This document shows positions 41,201-50,910 of a DNA stretch of 64,000 bases, piece by piece (the stretch's first letter is position 1; the number at the start of each line of letters is the position of its first letter). The translations under genes were made by a program, and so were the position numbers. The notes under the pieces are model-generated. The model made no database searches and was not told where the DNA came from. It saw only the letters and a list, made by a program, of their open reading frames with translations. Source of the stretch: Bradyrhizobium sp. SRL28 (lineage in GTDB: Bacteria > Pseudomonadota > Alphaproteobacteria > Rhizobiales > Xanthobacteraceae); contig NZ_JAHEAG010000007.1 in assembly GCF_018596315.1 (NCBI RefSeq), positions 1 to 64,000 of the forward strand, written 5' to 3'.

Positions 41201-41280
41201 TATGGCTCCTGACGCACGACGCAGCTTCGCCAGCACAATGTAAGCACTACTGGCTCGATCCGCCAGCACTAACCAGCACT

Positions 41281-41664
41281 TCACCCAATCGCGACGCCGT
41301 TGCCGATGGTGCGGTTCAGCATCTGCGTGGTCTTTTCGATGCGGTCGGCGGCGGCGTTGAGCGCGTTGGCGACCGCGACTTGCGTGGCCTTGGCGCGGTC
41401 GGCGGCGGCGACGCGAACGTTGCGCAGGGTTTCGAGTTCGCCCTCCAGCGCGCGGATGCGCGCGTTGGCATCGAGCAGTTCGTCGCACACCGTCAGCGCG
41501 GCCATCACGGTGAGGCGCGCATCGCCGATCTCGCCGAACTTGCCGCGCAACTCGCCGACCCGCGTTTCCAGGCTCTCGGCAAGCTTTAACAGCCGCACTT
41601 CCTGCCCTTCCTCGCAGGCCATGCGGTATTGCCGGCCGTTGATGGTGACGTTGATGTGGCTCAT
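41281..41664 (-). CDS. zapA: Cell division protein ZapA
   Basis: ZapA binds FtsZ and bundles its filaments at midcell. The 127-residue protein starts MSHINVTINGRQYRMACEEG, the family's N-terminal domain, followed by LLKLAESLETRVGELRGKFG and a C-terminal coiled coil (about 60-110). Its ATG at 41664 overlaps the stop of the DUF4164 gene (ATGA). The 6S RNA candidate follows it on the same strand. Confidence 0.9.
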   Translation of the reverse strand: MSHINVTINGRQYRMACEEGQEVRLLKLAESLETRVGELRGKFGEIGDARLTVMAALTVCDELLDANARIRALEGELETLRNVRVAAADRAKATQVAVANALNAAADRIEKTTQMLNRTIGNGVAIG

Positions 41665-41981
41665 TCATCCTCTCCGGCATCGAGCACCGCGCGGATGGTG
41701 CCGATCGCGGCATCCAGTTTTTCCGATATCTCGCGGTTGGTGCGCTCCAGCCGCCGCGTCTTCACCAGCGAGCCGTCGAGTTCGTCGGCGAGCCGCGAAC
41801 GATCGGCGCCGAGCGCCTGGATGCGGCTCGCCAGTTCGTTCTCGTCGCGGTCGGCGTCGCGCCGCCGCTCGGCTGCGGCCTCAAGCGCATCGAGCGCCAT
41901 CATCAGGCGCCGCGTGGCGACGTCGATGTCGGCATAGACCGGCTCGGCATTGCCGGCCCCATTGCTGTGACGATCGCTCAT
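41661..41981 (-). CDS. DUF4164 coiled-coil protein
   Basis: The 106-residue protein is a nearly continuous coiled coil (about 20-100, ATRRLMMALDALEAAAERRR through SEKLDAAIGTIRAVLDAGEDE). It matches the alphaproteobacterial DUF4164 family, always found before zapA in this group and probably linked to cell division. Function is unproven. The ATG at 41981 is chosen over a longer frame to 42044. It is divergent from tkt. Confidence 0.8.
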   Translation of the reverse strand: MSDRHSNGAGNAEPVYADIDVATRRLMMALDALEAAAERRRDADRDENELASRIQALGADRSRLADELDGSLVKTRRLERTNREISEKLDAAIGTIRAVLDAGEDE

Positions 41982-42271
41982 GAGAGACAGCGCGCACCTT
42001 CGCGGTAGGCCCGCCGCACAGCAGCAAAATCCGCGGTTCGGCAAGCGGTTAGAGCACGAAATTTACGTGGCAAGCGAGGGAAGCGCAACGCCGACGCGAA
42101 GCTATGCACCGCTAAGCAACTTTTCGTACCGGAAGAGCGTTTCCTCGCCTTGGACTCACGGGGATTGTGGTGCTATCCAGCCCGGACTTCCCCCAGGCCC
42201 ACGCCCGTATTGCGGCCTTTCGCCCGGTACGCACCCGCAACCAAGCACCTCATTTCAGGCGGATTTTCATC

Positions 42272-44257
42272 ATGACGCAGGTCGATCATACCCGTATGGC
42301 CAATGCGATTCGCGGCCTTGCCATGGATGCCGTCGAAAAGGCGAAATCCGGCCATCCGGGCTTGCCGATGGGCGCCGCCGACATCGCGACCGTGCTGTTC
42401 ACACAGTTCCTCAAATTCGACGCGACGGCTCCGGCCTGGCCGGACCGCGACCGTTTCGTGCTCTCGGCCGGCCACGGCTCGATGCTGCTCTATGCCTTGC
42501 TGTACCTGACCGGCAACAAGGACATGACGCTCGACCAGATCAGGAATTTCCGTCAGCTCGGCTCCAAGACGCCGGGACATCCCGAGAACTTCGAGACCAG
42601 CGGCGTCGAGACCACAACCGGCCCGCTCGGCCAGGGCATCGCCACCGCGGTCGGCATGGCGCTGGCGGAGAAGATGCTGGTCGCGGAATTCGGCAAGAAG
42701 GTGGTCGGCCACCACACCTACGTGCTCGCCTCCGACGGCGACCTGATGGAAGGCGTGTCGCAGGAAGCGATCGCGATGGCCGGGCACTGGAAGCTCAACA
42801 AGATGATCGTGCTGTATGACGACAACGGCATCTCGATCGACGGCCCGACCTCGATTGCCGATTCGGTCGACCAGGTGAAGCGCTTCAAGTCCGCGGGCTG
42901 GGCGGCCGAGCTGATCGACGGCCACGATCCGAAGGCGATCGCAGCGGCAATCACCCGCGCGCAAAAATCCAACAAGCCGTCGCTGATCGCCTGCAAGACC
43001 ACCATCGGCTACGGCGCGCCGACGCGGGCCGGCACCGCGAAGGCCCACGGCGAGGCGCTCGGCGCCGACGAACTTAAGGGCGCCAAGGAAAAGCTCGGCA
43101 TCTCGCTCGAAGCCTTTTCGGTGCCGGACGACGTGTTGAAAGCCTGGCGTGCTGCCGGCAGCCGCGGCGCTGCCGCGCGCGAAGAGTGGCAAGCCCGCTT
43201 CGACGAACTCGGCACCCGCAAGCGCGCCGAGTTCGAGCGGCGGATGCGGCACGAACGGCCGGCTTCGCTGGCGAAGGCGCTGCGCGCCCACAAGAAGGCG
43301 CTCTTGGAAACGCCGCAGAATATCGCCACGCGGAAATCATCTGAATCCGCGATCGAGGCGATCGCATCAGCGATGCCGATGGAATTCCTCGCCGGCTCCG
43401 CCGATCTCACCGGCTCCAACAACAACAAGGCGAAATCGGCAGTGGCGTTCTCGGCCAAGACGCCGAAGGGCCGCTTCATCCATTACGGCATCCGCGAGCA
43501 CGGGATGGCCGCGGCCATGAACGGCATCTTCCTGCATGGCGGCTTTGCGCCGAACGGTGCGACCTTCCTGATCTTCACCGATTATGCGCGGCCTGCGATG
43601 CGGCTGGCCGCACTGATGGGCACCGGCGTCGTCTACGTGATGACCCATGATTCGATCGGGCTCGGCGAGGACGGCCCGACGCATCAGCCGGTCGAACATC
43701 TCGCCGCTCTGCGCGCGATTCCCAACATGCGCGTGTTCCGTCCCTGCGACGCCGTCGAGGTCACCGAATGCTGGGAACTGGCGCTCAACCGGGTCGACGG
43801 TCCGACGGTGCTGGCGCTGACCCGCCAGAACCTGCCGCAACTGCGCACCTCAGCGCCGAACGACAATCCTTGCGCGCATGGCGCCTATGAGCTGGTCGCG
43901 GCACAGGGCGAAGCCAAGGTGTCGCTGTTCGCCTCGGGCTCCGAGGTCGAGATCGCGGTGGCCGCCCAGAAGCAGCTGGCGGAACGCGGCATCGCGTCGC
44001 GGGTGGTCTCGGTGCCCTCGCTGGAGCTCCTGCTGGCGCAGCCGGCGGACCGGCAGAAGGCCATCATCGGCAACGCGCCGGTCAAGATCGCCATCGAGGC
44101 CGCCGTGCGCTGGGGCTGGGACGCCGTGATCGGCGCGGATGGTGAATTCGTGGGCATGCACGGTTTCGGTGCCAGCGCGCCCGCCAAGGACCTTTTCAAG
44201 CACTTCGGAATTACCGCCGAGGCCGTCGTTAACGCTGCCGTGAAGCGCTTGGGGTGA
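42272..44257 (+). CDS. tkt: Transketolase
   Basis: Transketolase moves two-carbon units between sugar phosphates in the pentose phosphate and Calvin cycles, using thiamine diphosphate. The 661-residue protein has MANAIRGLAMDAVEKAKSGH, the ThDP-binding GDGDLMEGVSQEA motif with its conserved N in NKM..., DGPTHQPVEHLAALRA and a C-terminal domain. The ATG at 42272 gives the usual start. It opens a same-strand run with gap, pgk, two aldolases and more. Confidence 0.95.
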   Translation: MTQVDHTRMANAIRGLAMDAVEKAKSGHPGLPMGAADIATVLFTQFLKFDATAPAWPDRDRFVLSAGHGSMLLYALLYLTGNKDMTLDQIRNFRQLGSKTPGHPENFETSGVETTTGPLGQGIATAVGMALAEKMLVAEFGKKVVGHHTYVLASDGDLMEGVSQEAIAMAGHWKLNKMIVLYDDNGISIDGPTSIADSVDQVKRFKSAGWAAELIDGHDPKAIAAAITRAQKSNKPSLIACKTTIGYGAPTRAGTAKAHGEALGADELKGAKEKLGISLEAFSVPDDVLKAWRAAGSRGAAAREEWQARFDELGTRKRAEFERRMRHERPASLAKALRAHKKALLETPQNIATRKSSESAIEAIASAMPMEFLAGSADLTGSNNNKAKSAVAFSAKTPKGRFIHYGIREHGMAAAMNGIFLHGGFAPNGATFLIFTDYARPAMRLAALMGTGVVYVMTHDSIGLGEDGPTHQPVEHLAALRAIPNMRVFRPCDAVEVTECWELALNRVDGPTVLALTRQNLPQLRTSAPNDNPCAHGAYELVAAQGEAKVSLFASGSEVEIAVAAQKQLAERGIASRVVSVPSLELLLAQPADRQKAIIGNAPVKIAIEAAVRWGWDAVIGADGEFVGMHGFGASAPAKDLFKHFGITAEAVVNAAVKRLG

Positions 44258-44396
44258 AGGTTGAGATTACTGGGAAAAAGGACTACCTAGACCCCCATCT
44301 TGACCGTTCCCGCCCGGCCGAACCGGGCGTTCCGCCGTAAGCCCCTCGTGGAACGTTTCCGCGGGGATGGCGCCAGCTATTAGAGGAGAGACGAGC

Positions 44397-45404
44397 ATGG
44401 CAGTCCGGGTCGCGATCAACGGATTTGGCCGCATCGGCCGCAATATCTTGCGCGCCATCGCGGAATCCGGCCGCAAGGATATCGAAGTGGTCGGGATCAA
44501 CGATCTCGGCCCGGTCGAGACCAACGCTCATCTGCTGCGCTTCGATTCCGTGCATGGCCGGTTCCCCGGCATCGTCACCGTCGACGGCGACTCGATCAGC
44601 GTCGGCAATGGCAAGATCAAGGTTTCCGCCGAGCGCGATCCGTCAAAGCTGCCGTGGAAAGAACTCGGCGTCGACATCGCGATGGAATGCACGGGTATCT
44701 TCAGCGCCAAGGCCAAGGCCGTTGCGCATCTGACCGCCGGCGCCAAGCGCGTGCTGGTTTCGGCCCCCTCCGACGGCGCCGACGCGACCATCGTCTACGG
44801 CGTCAATCACGACAAGCTGACCAAGGATCATCTGGTCGTCTCCAACGGCTCCTGCACCACCAACTGCCTGGCCCCGGTCGCCAAAGTGCTGAACGACACC
44901 GTCGGCATCGAGACCGGCTTCATGACCACGATCCACGCCTATACCGGCGACCAGCCGACGCTCGACACCCTGCACAGCGATCTCTACCGCGGCCGCGCGG
45001 CGGCGATGTCGATGATCCCGACCTCCACCGGTGCGGCCAAGGCGATCGGCCTGGTGCTGCCGGAGCTTCAGGGCAAGCTCGACGGCGTCGCGATCCGCGT
45101 GCCGACCCCGAACGTCTCGGTGGTCGATCTCAAGATCGTCGCCAAGCGCGCCACCGACGTGAAGGAAATCAACGAGGCGATGAAGCGCGCCTCGGAGCAG
45201 CAGCTCAAGGGCATCCTCGGCTACACCACGGCGCCGAACGTCTCGATCGACTTCAACCACGATCCCCACTCGTCCACGTTCCACATGGACCAGACCAAGG
45301 TCCAGAACGGCACGCTGGTGCGGGTGATGTCCTGGTACGACAATGAATGGGGTTTCTCCAACCGCATGGGCGACACCGCCGTGGCGATGGGGAAGCTGCT
45401 GTAA
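44397..45404 (+). CDS. gap: Glyceraldehyde-3-phosphate dehydrogenase
   Basis: The 335-residue enzyme oxidises glyceraldehyde 3-phosphate to 1,3-bisphosphoglycerate. It has VAINGFGRIGRNILRA for NAD binding, SNGSCTTNCLAPVAK with the catalytic cysteine, and WYDNEWGFSNRMGD near the end. The ATG at 44397 has GAGGAGAG upstream. A CGCCCGG/CCGGGCG hairpin (44311-44329) lies in the gap after tkt. A palindromic repeat separates it from pgk. Confidence 0.96.
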   Translation: MAVRVAINGFGRIGRNILRAIAESGRKDIEVVGINDLGPVETNAHLLRFDSVHGRFPGIVTVDGDSISVGNGKIKVSAERDPSKLPWKELGVDIAMECTGIFSAKAKAVAHLTAGAKRVLVSAPSDGADATIVYGVNHDKLTKDHLVVSNGSCTTNCLAPVAKVLNDTVGIETGFMTTIHAYTGDQPTLDTLHSDLYRGRAAAMSMIPTSTGAAKAIGLVLPELQGKLDGVAIRVPTPNVSVVDLKIVAKRATDVKEINEAMKRASEQQLKGILGYTTAPNVSIDFNHDPHSSTFHMDQTKVQNGTLVRVMSWYDNEWGFSNRMGDTAVAMGKLL

Positions 45405-45410
45405 GTCTCG

Positions 45411-45546
45411 TGTCCCGGACGCGGAGCAGCGTTCTCCTGGCGATGCGAAGCATCGTCCAGTACGCTGCTCCGCAGAGCCGGGACCCATTCCAGCCTAGGT
45501 CCCGGTTCTGCAGCGCAACGCTTCGCGCTGCGCAGCGCCCGGGACA
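45411..45546. repeat. Palindromic repeat, TCCCGGCTCTGCGGCGCAGC family, copy 3
   Basis: GTCCCGGACGCGGAGCAGCG pairs with CGCTGCTCCGCAGAGCCGGGAC, and a second arm ends GCGCCCGGGACAAGAG. It fills the gap between gap and pgk, two genes normally adjacent in one operon. Confidence 0.8.
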
Positions 45547-45557
45547 AGAGACCTCCG

Positions 45558-46754
45558 ATGACAAAATCATTCCGCACCCTCGATGACGTCGACGTAAAGG
45601 GCAAGCGCGTGCTGCTGCGCGTCGACCTCAACGTGCCCATGGAAAGCGGCCGCGTCACCGACGCGACGCGGCTCGAGCGCGTCGCACCGACCATCACCGA
45701 AATTTCCGACAAGGGCGGCAAGGTCATCCTGCTCGCCCATTTCGGCCGGCCGAAGGGACGCGACGCCAAGGATTCGCTCAAGCCCGTCGCGGCGGCGCTG
45801 GGACAGGTCATCAAGAAGCCGGTCGCCTTCGCCGAGGATAGCATCGGCGAAGCCGCGGCCAAGGCCGTGGCTGCGATGAAGGATGGCGACATCCTCTGCC
45901 TTGAGAACACCCGCTTCCACAAGGAAGAGGAGAAGAACGATCCAGCCTTCGTCGCCGAACTGGCAAAGCTCGGCGACATCTGGGTCAACGATGCGTTCTC
46001 GGCCGCGCACCGCGCGCACGCTTCCACCGAAGGCCTCGGCCACAAGCTGCCGGCCTATGCCGGCCGCACCATGCAGGCCGAACTCACTGCGCTTGAGAAG
46101 GCGCTGGAAGCGCCGACCAAGCCCGTGATCGCGATCATCGGTGGCGCCAAGGTATCGACCAAGATCGACCTGCTCGAAAACCTCGTGACAAAAGTCGATG
46201 CACTGGTGATCGGCGGCGGCATGGCCAACACGTTCCTGCACGCGCAGGGCGTCGGCGTCGGCAAATCGCTGGCGGAGAAAGACCTCGCGGCAACCGCGCT
46301 GCGCATCATGGAAAAGGCCGAGGCCGCGAACTGCGCCATCATCCTCCCCGTCGATGCCGTGGTCGCCTATCACTTCGCGGCCAACTCGCCCTCGCATGCC
46401 TATGGCCTCGATGCGATCCCGGCCGACGGCATGATCCTCGACGTCGGCCCGCAATCGACCGCGCGCATTCATGCCGCGATCGACGACGCCAAGACACTGG
46501 TCTGGAACGGTCCGCTCGGCGCGTTCGAAATGACGCCGTTCGACCGTGGCACCATGGTAGCGGCCAAGCATGCCGCAGAGCGGACCAAGGCCAAGAAATT
46601 GATTTCGGTCGCCGGCGGCGGCGACACCGTCGCCGCGCTGAACCAGGCCGGCGTGGCCGACGATTTTTCCTATGTTTCAACGGCCGGCGGCGCGTTTCTC
46701 GAATGGATGGAAGGGAAACCGTTGCCCGGCGTGGAAGTTCTGAAACTGCGTTAG
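45558..46754 (+). CDS. pgk: Phosphoglycerate kinase
   Basis: The 398-residue enzyme makes ATP from 1,3-bisphosphoglycerate. Recognisable motifs are VLLRVDLNVPMESGRVTDATRL split over residues 18-40, LLAHFGRPKG, VNDAFSAAHRAHAS, and the C-terminal SVAGGGDTVAALNQAG. The ATG at 45558 has a weak ribosome binding site, because the upstream sequence is a palindromic repeat. Confidence 0.96.
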   Translation: MTKSFRTLDDVDVKGKRVLLRVDLNVPMESGRVTDATRLERVAPTITEISDKGGKVILLAHFGRPKGRDAKDSLKPVAAALGQVIKKPVAFAEDSIGEAAAKAVAAMKDGDILCLENTRFHKEEEKNDPAFVAELAKLGDIWVNDAFSAAHRAHASTEGLGHKLPAYAGRTMQAELTALEKALEAPTKPVIAIIGGAKVSTKIDLLENLVTKVDALVIGGGMANTFLHAQGVGVGKSLAEKDLAATALRIMEKAEAANCAIILPVDAVVAYHFAANSPSHAYGLDAIPADGMILDVGPQSTARIHAAIDDAKTLVWNGPLGAFEMTPFDRGTMVAAKHAAERTKAKKLISVAGGGDTVAALNQAGVADDFSYVSTAGGAFLEWMEGKPLPGVEVLKLR

Positions 46755-46804
46755 ACCGAGATTTAATGGGGCGCCAAAGGCGCGGCAAATACAGGAGAAT
46801 TTGA

Positions 46805-47872
46805 ATGGCTCGCATTACCTTGCGTCAACTGCTCGATCATGCGGCAGAGCACGATTACGGGGTGCCGGCGTTCAACATCAACAACATGGAGCAGGCGCTG
46901 GCCATCATGGAGGCCGCCTCCTCGCTCGATGCGCCCGTCATCATCCAGGCCTCGCGCGGCGCGCGCTCCTACGCCAATGACGTGATGCTCAAGCACATGA
47001 TGGACGCGGTGACCGAAATCTATCCGCAGATTCCGGTCTGCGTGCATCTCGATCATGGCAACGAACCCGCCACCTGCATGACCGCGATCCAGGCCGGCTT
47101 CACCTCCGTGATGATGGACGGTTCGCTGAAGGCCGACGGCAAGACCCCCGGCGACTGGGACTACAATGTCGGCGTGACCAAGACCGTCACCGACATGGCC
47201 CATCTCGGCGGCATCTCGGTGGAAGGCGAACTCGGCGTGCTCGGCTCGCTCGAGACCGGCATGGGCGACAAGGAAGACGGCCACGGCGCCGAAGGCAAAC
47301 TATCGCACGACCAGTTGCTGACCAATCCGGATGAAGCTGTGAAGTTCGTCAAGGAGACCAGGGTCGATGCGCTGGCGATCGCGATGGGCACATCGCACGG
47401 CGCCTACAAGTTCACCCGCAAGCCTGATGGCGATATCCTCGCCATGAACGTGATCGAGGAGATCCATCGCAAGCTGCCGAACACGCATCTGGTGATGCAT
47501 GGTTCGTCCTCGGTGCCGCAGGACCTGCAGGAGATCATCAACGCCAATGGCGGCAAGATGAAGCCGACCTGGGGTGTGCCGGTGTCCGAAATTCAGCGCG
47601 GCATCAAGAACGGCGTGCGCAAGATCAACATCGACACCGACAACCGCATGGCGATGACCGGACAGATCCGTAAAGTGCTGAAGGATAATCCGGAAGAATT
47701 CGATCCGCGCAAATATTTGAAGCCCGCGATGGAAGCCATGGCCAAGCTGTGCAAGCAGCGGCTGCAGGAATTCAATACCGCAGGGCAAGCCAGCAAGATC
47801 AAGAAGGTGCTGACCACAGCCGAAATGGCCAAGCGGTACAGCAAGGGTGAGCTTGACCCGCGGGTCGCCTGA
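46805..47872 (+). CDS. fba: Fructose-bisphosphate aldolase, class II
   Basis: The 355-residue zinc-dependent aldolase splits and forms fructose 1,6-bisphosphate. It has VPAFNINNMEQALAIMEAA, the metal-binding VCVHLDHGNEPATC, VEGELGVLG, and HGSSSVP near residue 235. Length and motifs match the Calvin-type class IIB subgroup. The ATG at 46805 has CAGGAG six bases upstream. It is followed by a class I aldolase, an unusual pairing. Confidence 0.94.
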   Translation: MARITLRQLLDHAAEHDYGVPAFNINNMEQALAIMEAASSLDAPVIIQASRGARSYANDVMLKHMMDAVTEIYPQIPVCVHLDHGNEPATCMTAIQAGFTSVMMDGSLKADGKTPGDWDYNVGVTKTVTDMAHLGGISVEGELGVLGSLETGMGDKEDGHGAEGKLSHDQLLTNPDEAVKFVKETRVDALAIAMGTSHGAYKFTRKPDGDILAMNVIEEIHRKLPNTHLVMHGSSSVPQDLQEIINANGGKMKPTWGVPVSEIQRGIKNGVRKINIDTDNRMAMTGQIRKVLKDNPEEFDPRKYLKPAMEAMAKLCKQRLQEFNTAGQASKIKKVLTTAEMAKRYSKGELDPRVA

Positions 47873-47977
47873 GCCGGCGCCTCGCAAACACCCCCGGTGC
47901 GACGAACGTTTTCTAGGCAATTGCCCGAGAACCGCCTATTTTGGTGCGCAAGGGCATGATGTTTCTGGAGAACTTCG

Positions 47978-49003
47978 ATGAATCTCGCTGACCTCAACAA
48001 GGTTGCCCTCGCCATGGTCACCCCGGGCAAGGGCATTCTCGCCGCCGACGAATCCTCCGGCACGATCAAAAAGCGTTTTGACGCCATCAAGGTCGAATCG
48101 ACCGAGGAGAGCCGCCGCGACTATCGCGAAATGCTGTTCCGCTCCAGCGAGGCGATGAGCAAGTATGTCTCGGGCGTGATCCTCTACGACGAGACCATCT
48201 GGCAGAACGCGAAAGACGGCACGCCGCTGGTCAAGCTGATCGAGCAGTCCGGCGCGATCCCCGGCATCAAGGTCGATGAGGGGACGCAAGCCTTGCCGCA
48301 ATGTCCGGGCGAACTGGTGACGGTCGGCCTCGACAAGCTCGCCGAACGGCTGAAGAAATATTACGAGCGCGGCGCGCGCTTTGCGAAATGGCGCGCAGTC
48401 ATCGACATCGGCAGCGGCATTCCCACGATGACCGCGATCAGCGTCAACGCACATGCGCTGGCGCGCTATGCCGCGCTGTGCCAGGCGGCGCAGATCGTGC
48501 CCATCGTGGAGCCGGAAGTCCTGATGGACGGCGATCACGACATCGACCGCTGCTATGACGTGACCCAGCGCGTGCTGAACAAGACCTTCCAGGAATTGCG
48601 CATTCAGCGCGTTGAACTCGAAGGCATGGTGCTGAAACCCAACATGGCCATTTCAGGCAAGAAGTGCGCGAAGCGGGCTTCGGTCGATGAAGTCGCAGAG
48701 AAGACCGTGCGCCTCTTGAAGGCGTGCGTTCCCGCAGCCGTGCCGGGCATCGCCTTCCTCTCCGGCGGGCAATCCGACGAGGAGGCGACCGCGCATCTGG
48801 ACGCCATGAATCGGATCGGCGGCCTTCCGTGGAAGCTGACATTCTCCTATGGCCGGGCGTTGCAGGCAGCGCCGCAGAAGGCGTGGTCGGGCAAGGCCGA
48901 GAACATCGCCGCGGGCCAGCGCGCCTTCACGCACCGTGCGCAGATGAATGCGCTGGCGAGCAAGGGCGAGTGGGAAACCGGCCTTGAAAAGAAGGTCGCC
49001 TAG
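47978..49003 (+). CDS. fbaB: Fructose-bisphosphate aldolase, class I
   Basis: The 341-residue Schiff-base aldolase resembles the eukaryotic type: GKGILAADESSGTIKKRF, GVILYDETIWQ, VEPEVLMDGDHDI, and LEGMVLKPNM with the Schiff-base lysine. It needs no metal and duplicates the activity of the class II enzyme encoded just upstream. The ATG at 47978 has GGAG seven bases upstream. The stop is two bases from the next gene's TTG start. Confidence 0.94.
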   Translation: MNLADLNKVALAMVTPGKGILAADESSGTIKKRFDAIKVESTEESRRDYREMLFRSSEAMSKYVSGVILYDETIWQNAKDGTPLVKLIEQSGAIPGIKVDEGTQALPQCPGELVTVGLDKLAERLKKYYERGARFAKWRAVIDIGSGIPTMTAISVNAHALARYAALCQAAQIVPIVEPEVLMDGDHDIDRCYDVTQRVLNKTFQELRIQRVELEGMVLKPNMAISGKKCAKRASVDEVAEKTVRLLKACVPAAVPGIAFLSGGQSDEEATAHLDAMNRIGGLPWKLTFSYGRALQAAPQKAWSGKAENIAAGQRAFTHRAQMNALASKGEWETGLEKKVA

Positions 49004-49005
49004 AC

Positions 49006-49701
49006 TTGGCTAATAAGCACTTGGCCAATAAACCTGTTCCGCCGCGCCCGGCGCCGCGCCTCTATCTCGCGACATCAGAGGTGGACGACCCGGCGCAGCT
49101 TGCGGCCCAGCTTCCGGAACTGTTGGCAGCGGCCGACGTCGCGGCAGTGCTGCTGCGGCTTAAGCAGACCGACCAGCGCACCATGATTTCGCGTGTGAAG
49201 ACGCTGGCGCCGGTGATCCAGAACGCCGGCGCGGCGCTCCTGCTCGACGGCCATGTCGAACTGGTGGCGCGCGCAGGCGCCGATGGCGCGCATCTGAACG
49301 GCCTCGCCGCGCTGGAAGATGCCTTGCCGTCGCTGAAGCCAGACCGCATTGCCGGCGTCGGCGGCCTTGCCACGCGGCACGATTCGATGGCCGCGGGCGA
49401 ACGGGGCGCGGACTACGTGCTGTTCGGCGAGCCCGACGCCGACGGCCAGCGGCCCTCGACCGAAGCGATTGCCGAGCGCCTGCAATGGTGGGAAGAACTG
49501 TTCGAGCCGCCTTGCGTTGGCTTTGCCGCCTCGCGCGAGGAAGCTGCCGAATTTGCAGCCAGCGGCGCGGATTTTGTGCTGGTCGGCGATTTCGTCTGGG
49601 CCGACCCGCGCGGCGCAAAGGCGGCGCTGATCGATGCCGCGCAGGCGATCGCAGAAGCGCACGAGGTCGCGTTCGGAAAAACCAAGGCCGGGCACGGATA
49701 A
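49006..49701 (+). CDS. ThiE/TenI-like protein
   Basis: The 231-residue protein has the thiamine phosphate synthase/TenI pattern: PRLYLATSE, VLLRLKQTDQR, GADGAHLNGL (the usual DGVHLGQ site), AGVGGLATRHDSM and ADYVLFGEP. Several binding residues of standard ThiE differ, so it may be a relative with another role. The start is probably TTG at 49006, two bases after the class I aldolase stop, with GAAGG upstream; a second TTG at 49021 follows. No TPP riboswitch is evident. Confidence 0.7.
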   Translation: MANKHLANKPVPPRPAPRLYLATSEVDDPAQLAAQLPELLAAADVAAVLLRLKQTDQRTMISRVKTLAPVIQNAGAALLLDGHVELVARAGADGAHLNGLAALEDALPSLKPDRIAGVGGLATRHDSMAAGERGADYVLFGEPDADGQRPSTEAIAERLQWWEELFEPPCVGFAASREEAAEFAASGADFVLVGDFVWADPRGAKAALIDAAQAIAEAHEVAFGKTKAGHG

Positions 49702-49710
49702 CGCCGGACA

Positions 49711-50823
49711 ATGAAACTCCTGCGTCCCATATCGCTGCTTGCGAGCCTCTTGATGACGATGGCCGGCGCCACCGCGCAGGTCTCGCTGACGCCGCCTGCC
49801 GCGCAGCCGCCCGCTAGCCCTCCGGCGGCGAAAAAGGAGGCGCCCAAGCCAAAGGCGCCGGCCGCAGCGAAAAAGCCCGCCGCGACACCGACGCCGACGC
49901 CGGCAGCGCCGCTCAAGCCCGCGGCAACGCCTGCGCCCTCCCCCTCGCCGACGCCCGCCTTCGAGGATCCGAACGTCGACGCCGTCTACGGCGCCTATCA
50001 GCGCGGCCTCTACAAGACGGCCTTCGATCTCGCGATCACGCGTGCGCAATATGCCCGCGACGCCAAGGCGATGACAATGCTGGGCGAGCTCTATGCCAAC
50101 GGACTCGGCATCAAGCGCGACTATGCGAAGGCCGCTGACTGGTACCAACGCGCAGTTGATGCCGGCGACCGCGAAGGCATGTTCGCGCTCGCCATGATGC
50201 GGCTGTCCGGCCGCGGCGGCGCCACCAACCGCGATCAGGCGGTCAAGCTGCTGGCCTCCTCGGCCAAGCTCGGCAACCCCAAGGCGGCCTACAATCTGGC
50301 GCTGCTCTATCTCGACGGCAACACGCTGCCGCAGGACGTCAAGCGCGCCGCCGAGCTGCTGCGCGCCGCCGCCGACGCCGGCAACCCGGAGGCGCAATAC
50401 GCGCTGGCGACCTTCTACAAGGAAGGCACCGGCGTGCCGAAGGACATCGAGAAAGCGGTGCGGCTGTTGCAGGCGGCTTCGCTGGCCGACAATGTCGACG
50501 CCGAGGTCGAGTACGCGATTGCAATGTTCAACGGCACCGGCACGCCGAAGAACCAGCCGGCCGCGGTCGCGCTCTTGCGCAAAGCCGCCCGGCAAAACTC
50601 GGCGATCGCGCAGAACCGCCTCGCCCGCGTGCTCGTGAGCGGACTGGGGGTGCCTATGGACAAGATCGAAGGCCTGAAGTGGCACCTTGTCGCCAAGACC
50701 GCCGGCAAGGGCGACCCCGAGCTCGATGAACGGCTCTCGGAACTCAGCCCTGAGGATCGCGCCAAGGTTCAGGAGGCGGCGAAAAAATGGACCGGCACCG
50801 TCGGTGGCACGGCCAATAAATGA
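49711..50823 (+). CDS. Exported Sel1-repeat protein
   Basis: The 370-residue protein has a signal peptide (LLRPISLLASLLMTMAGATA, cleavage near residue 23). A proline- and lysine-rich linker follows (about 25-90), then about six Sel1/TPR-like repeats of 36 residues (MLGELYANGLGIKRDYAKAA, FALAMMRLSGRGGATNRDQA and so on). Such proteins serve as scaffolds for protein interactions at the envelope. The partner is unknown. It starts ten bases after the ThiE-like gene. Confidence 0.82.
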   Translation: MKLLRPISLLASLLMTMAGATAQVSLTPPAAQPPASPPAAKKEAPKPKAPAAAKKPAATPTPTPAAPLKPAATPAPSPSPTPAFEDPNVDAVYGAYQRGLYKTAFDLAITRAQYARDAKAMTMLGELYANGLGIKRDYAKAADWYQRAVDAGDREGMFALAMMRLSGRGGATNRDQAVKLLASSAKLGNPKAAYNLALLYLDGNTLPQDVKRAAELLRAAADAGNPEAQYALATFYKEGTGVPKDIEKAVRLLQAASLADNVDAEVEYAIAMFNGTGTPKNQPAAVALLRKAARQNSAIAQNRLARVLVSGLGVPMDKIEGLKWHLVAKTAGKGDPELDERLSELSPEDRAKVQEAAKKWTGTVGGTANK

Positions 50824-50910
50824 CGCCTTGACGGCGGCACATCGGCAGGGCACCCAGTCCCTAACCCCCTGACGGCATTGGGCCGTTCCCTCACACCATA
50901 AGCTCACATC

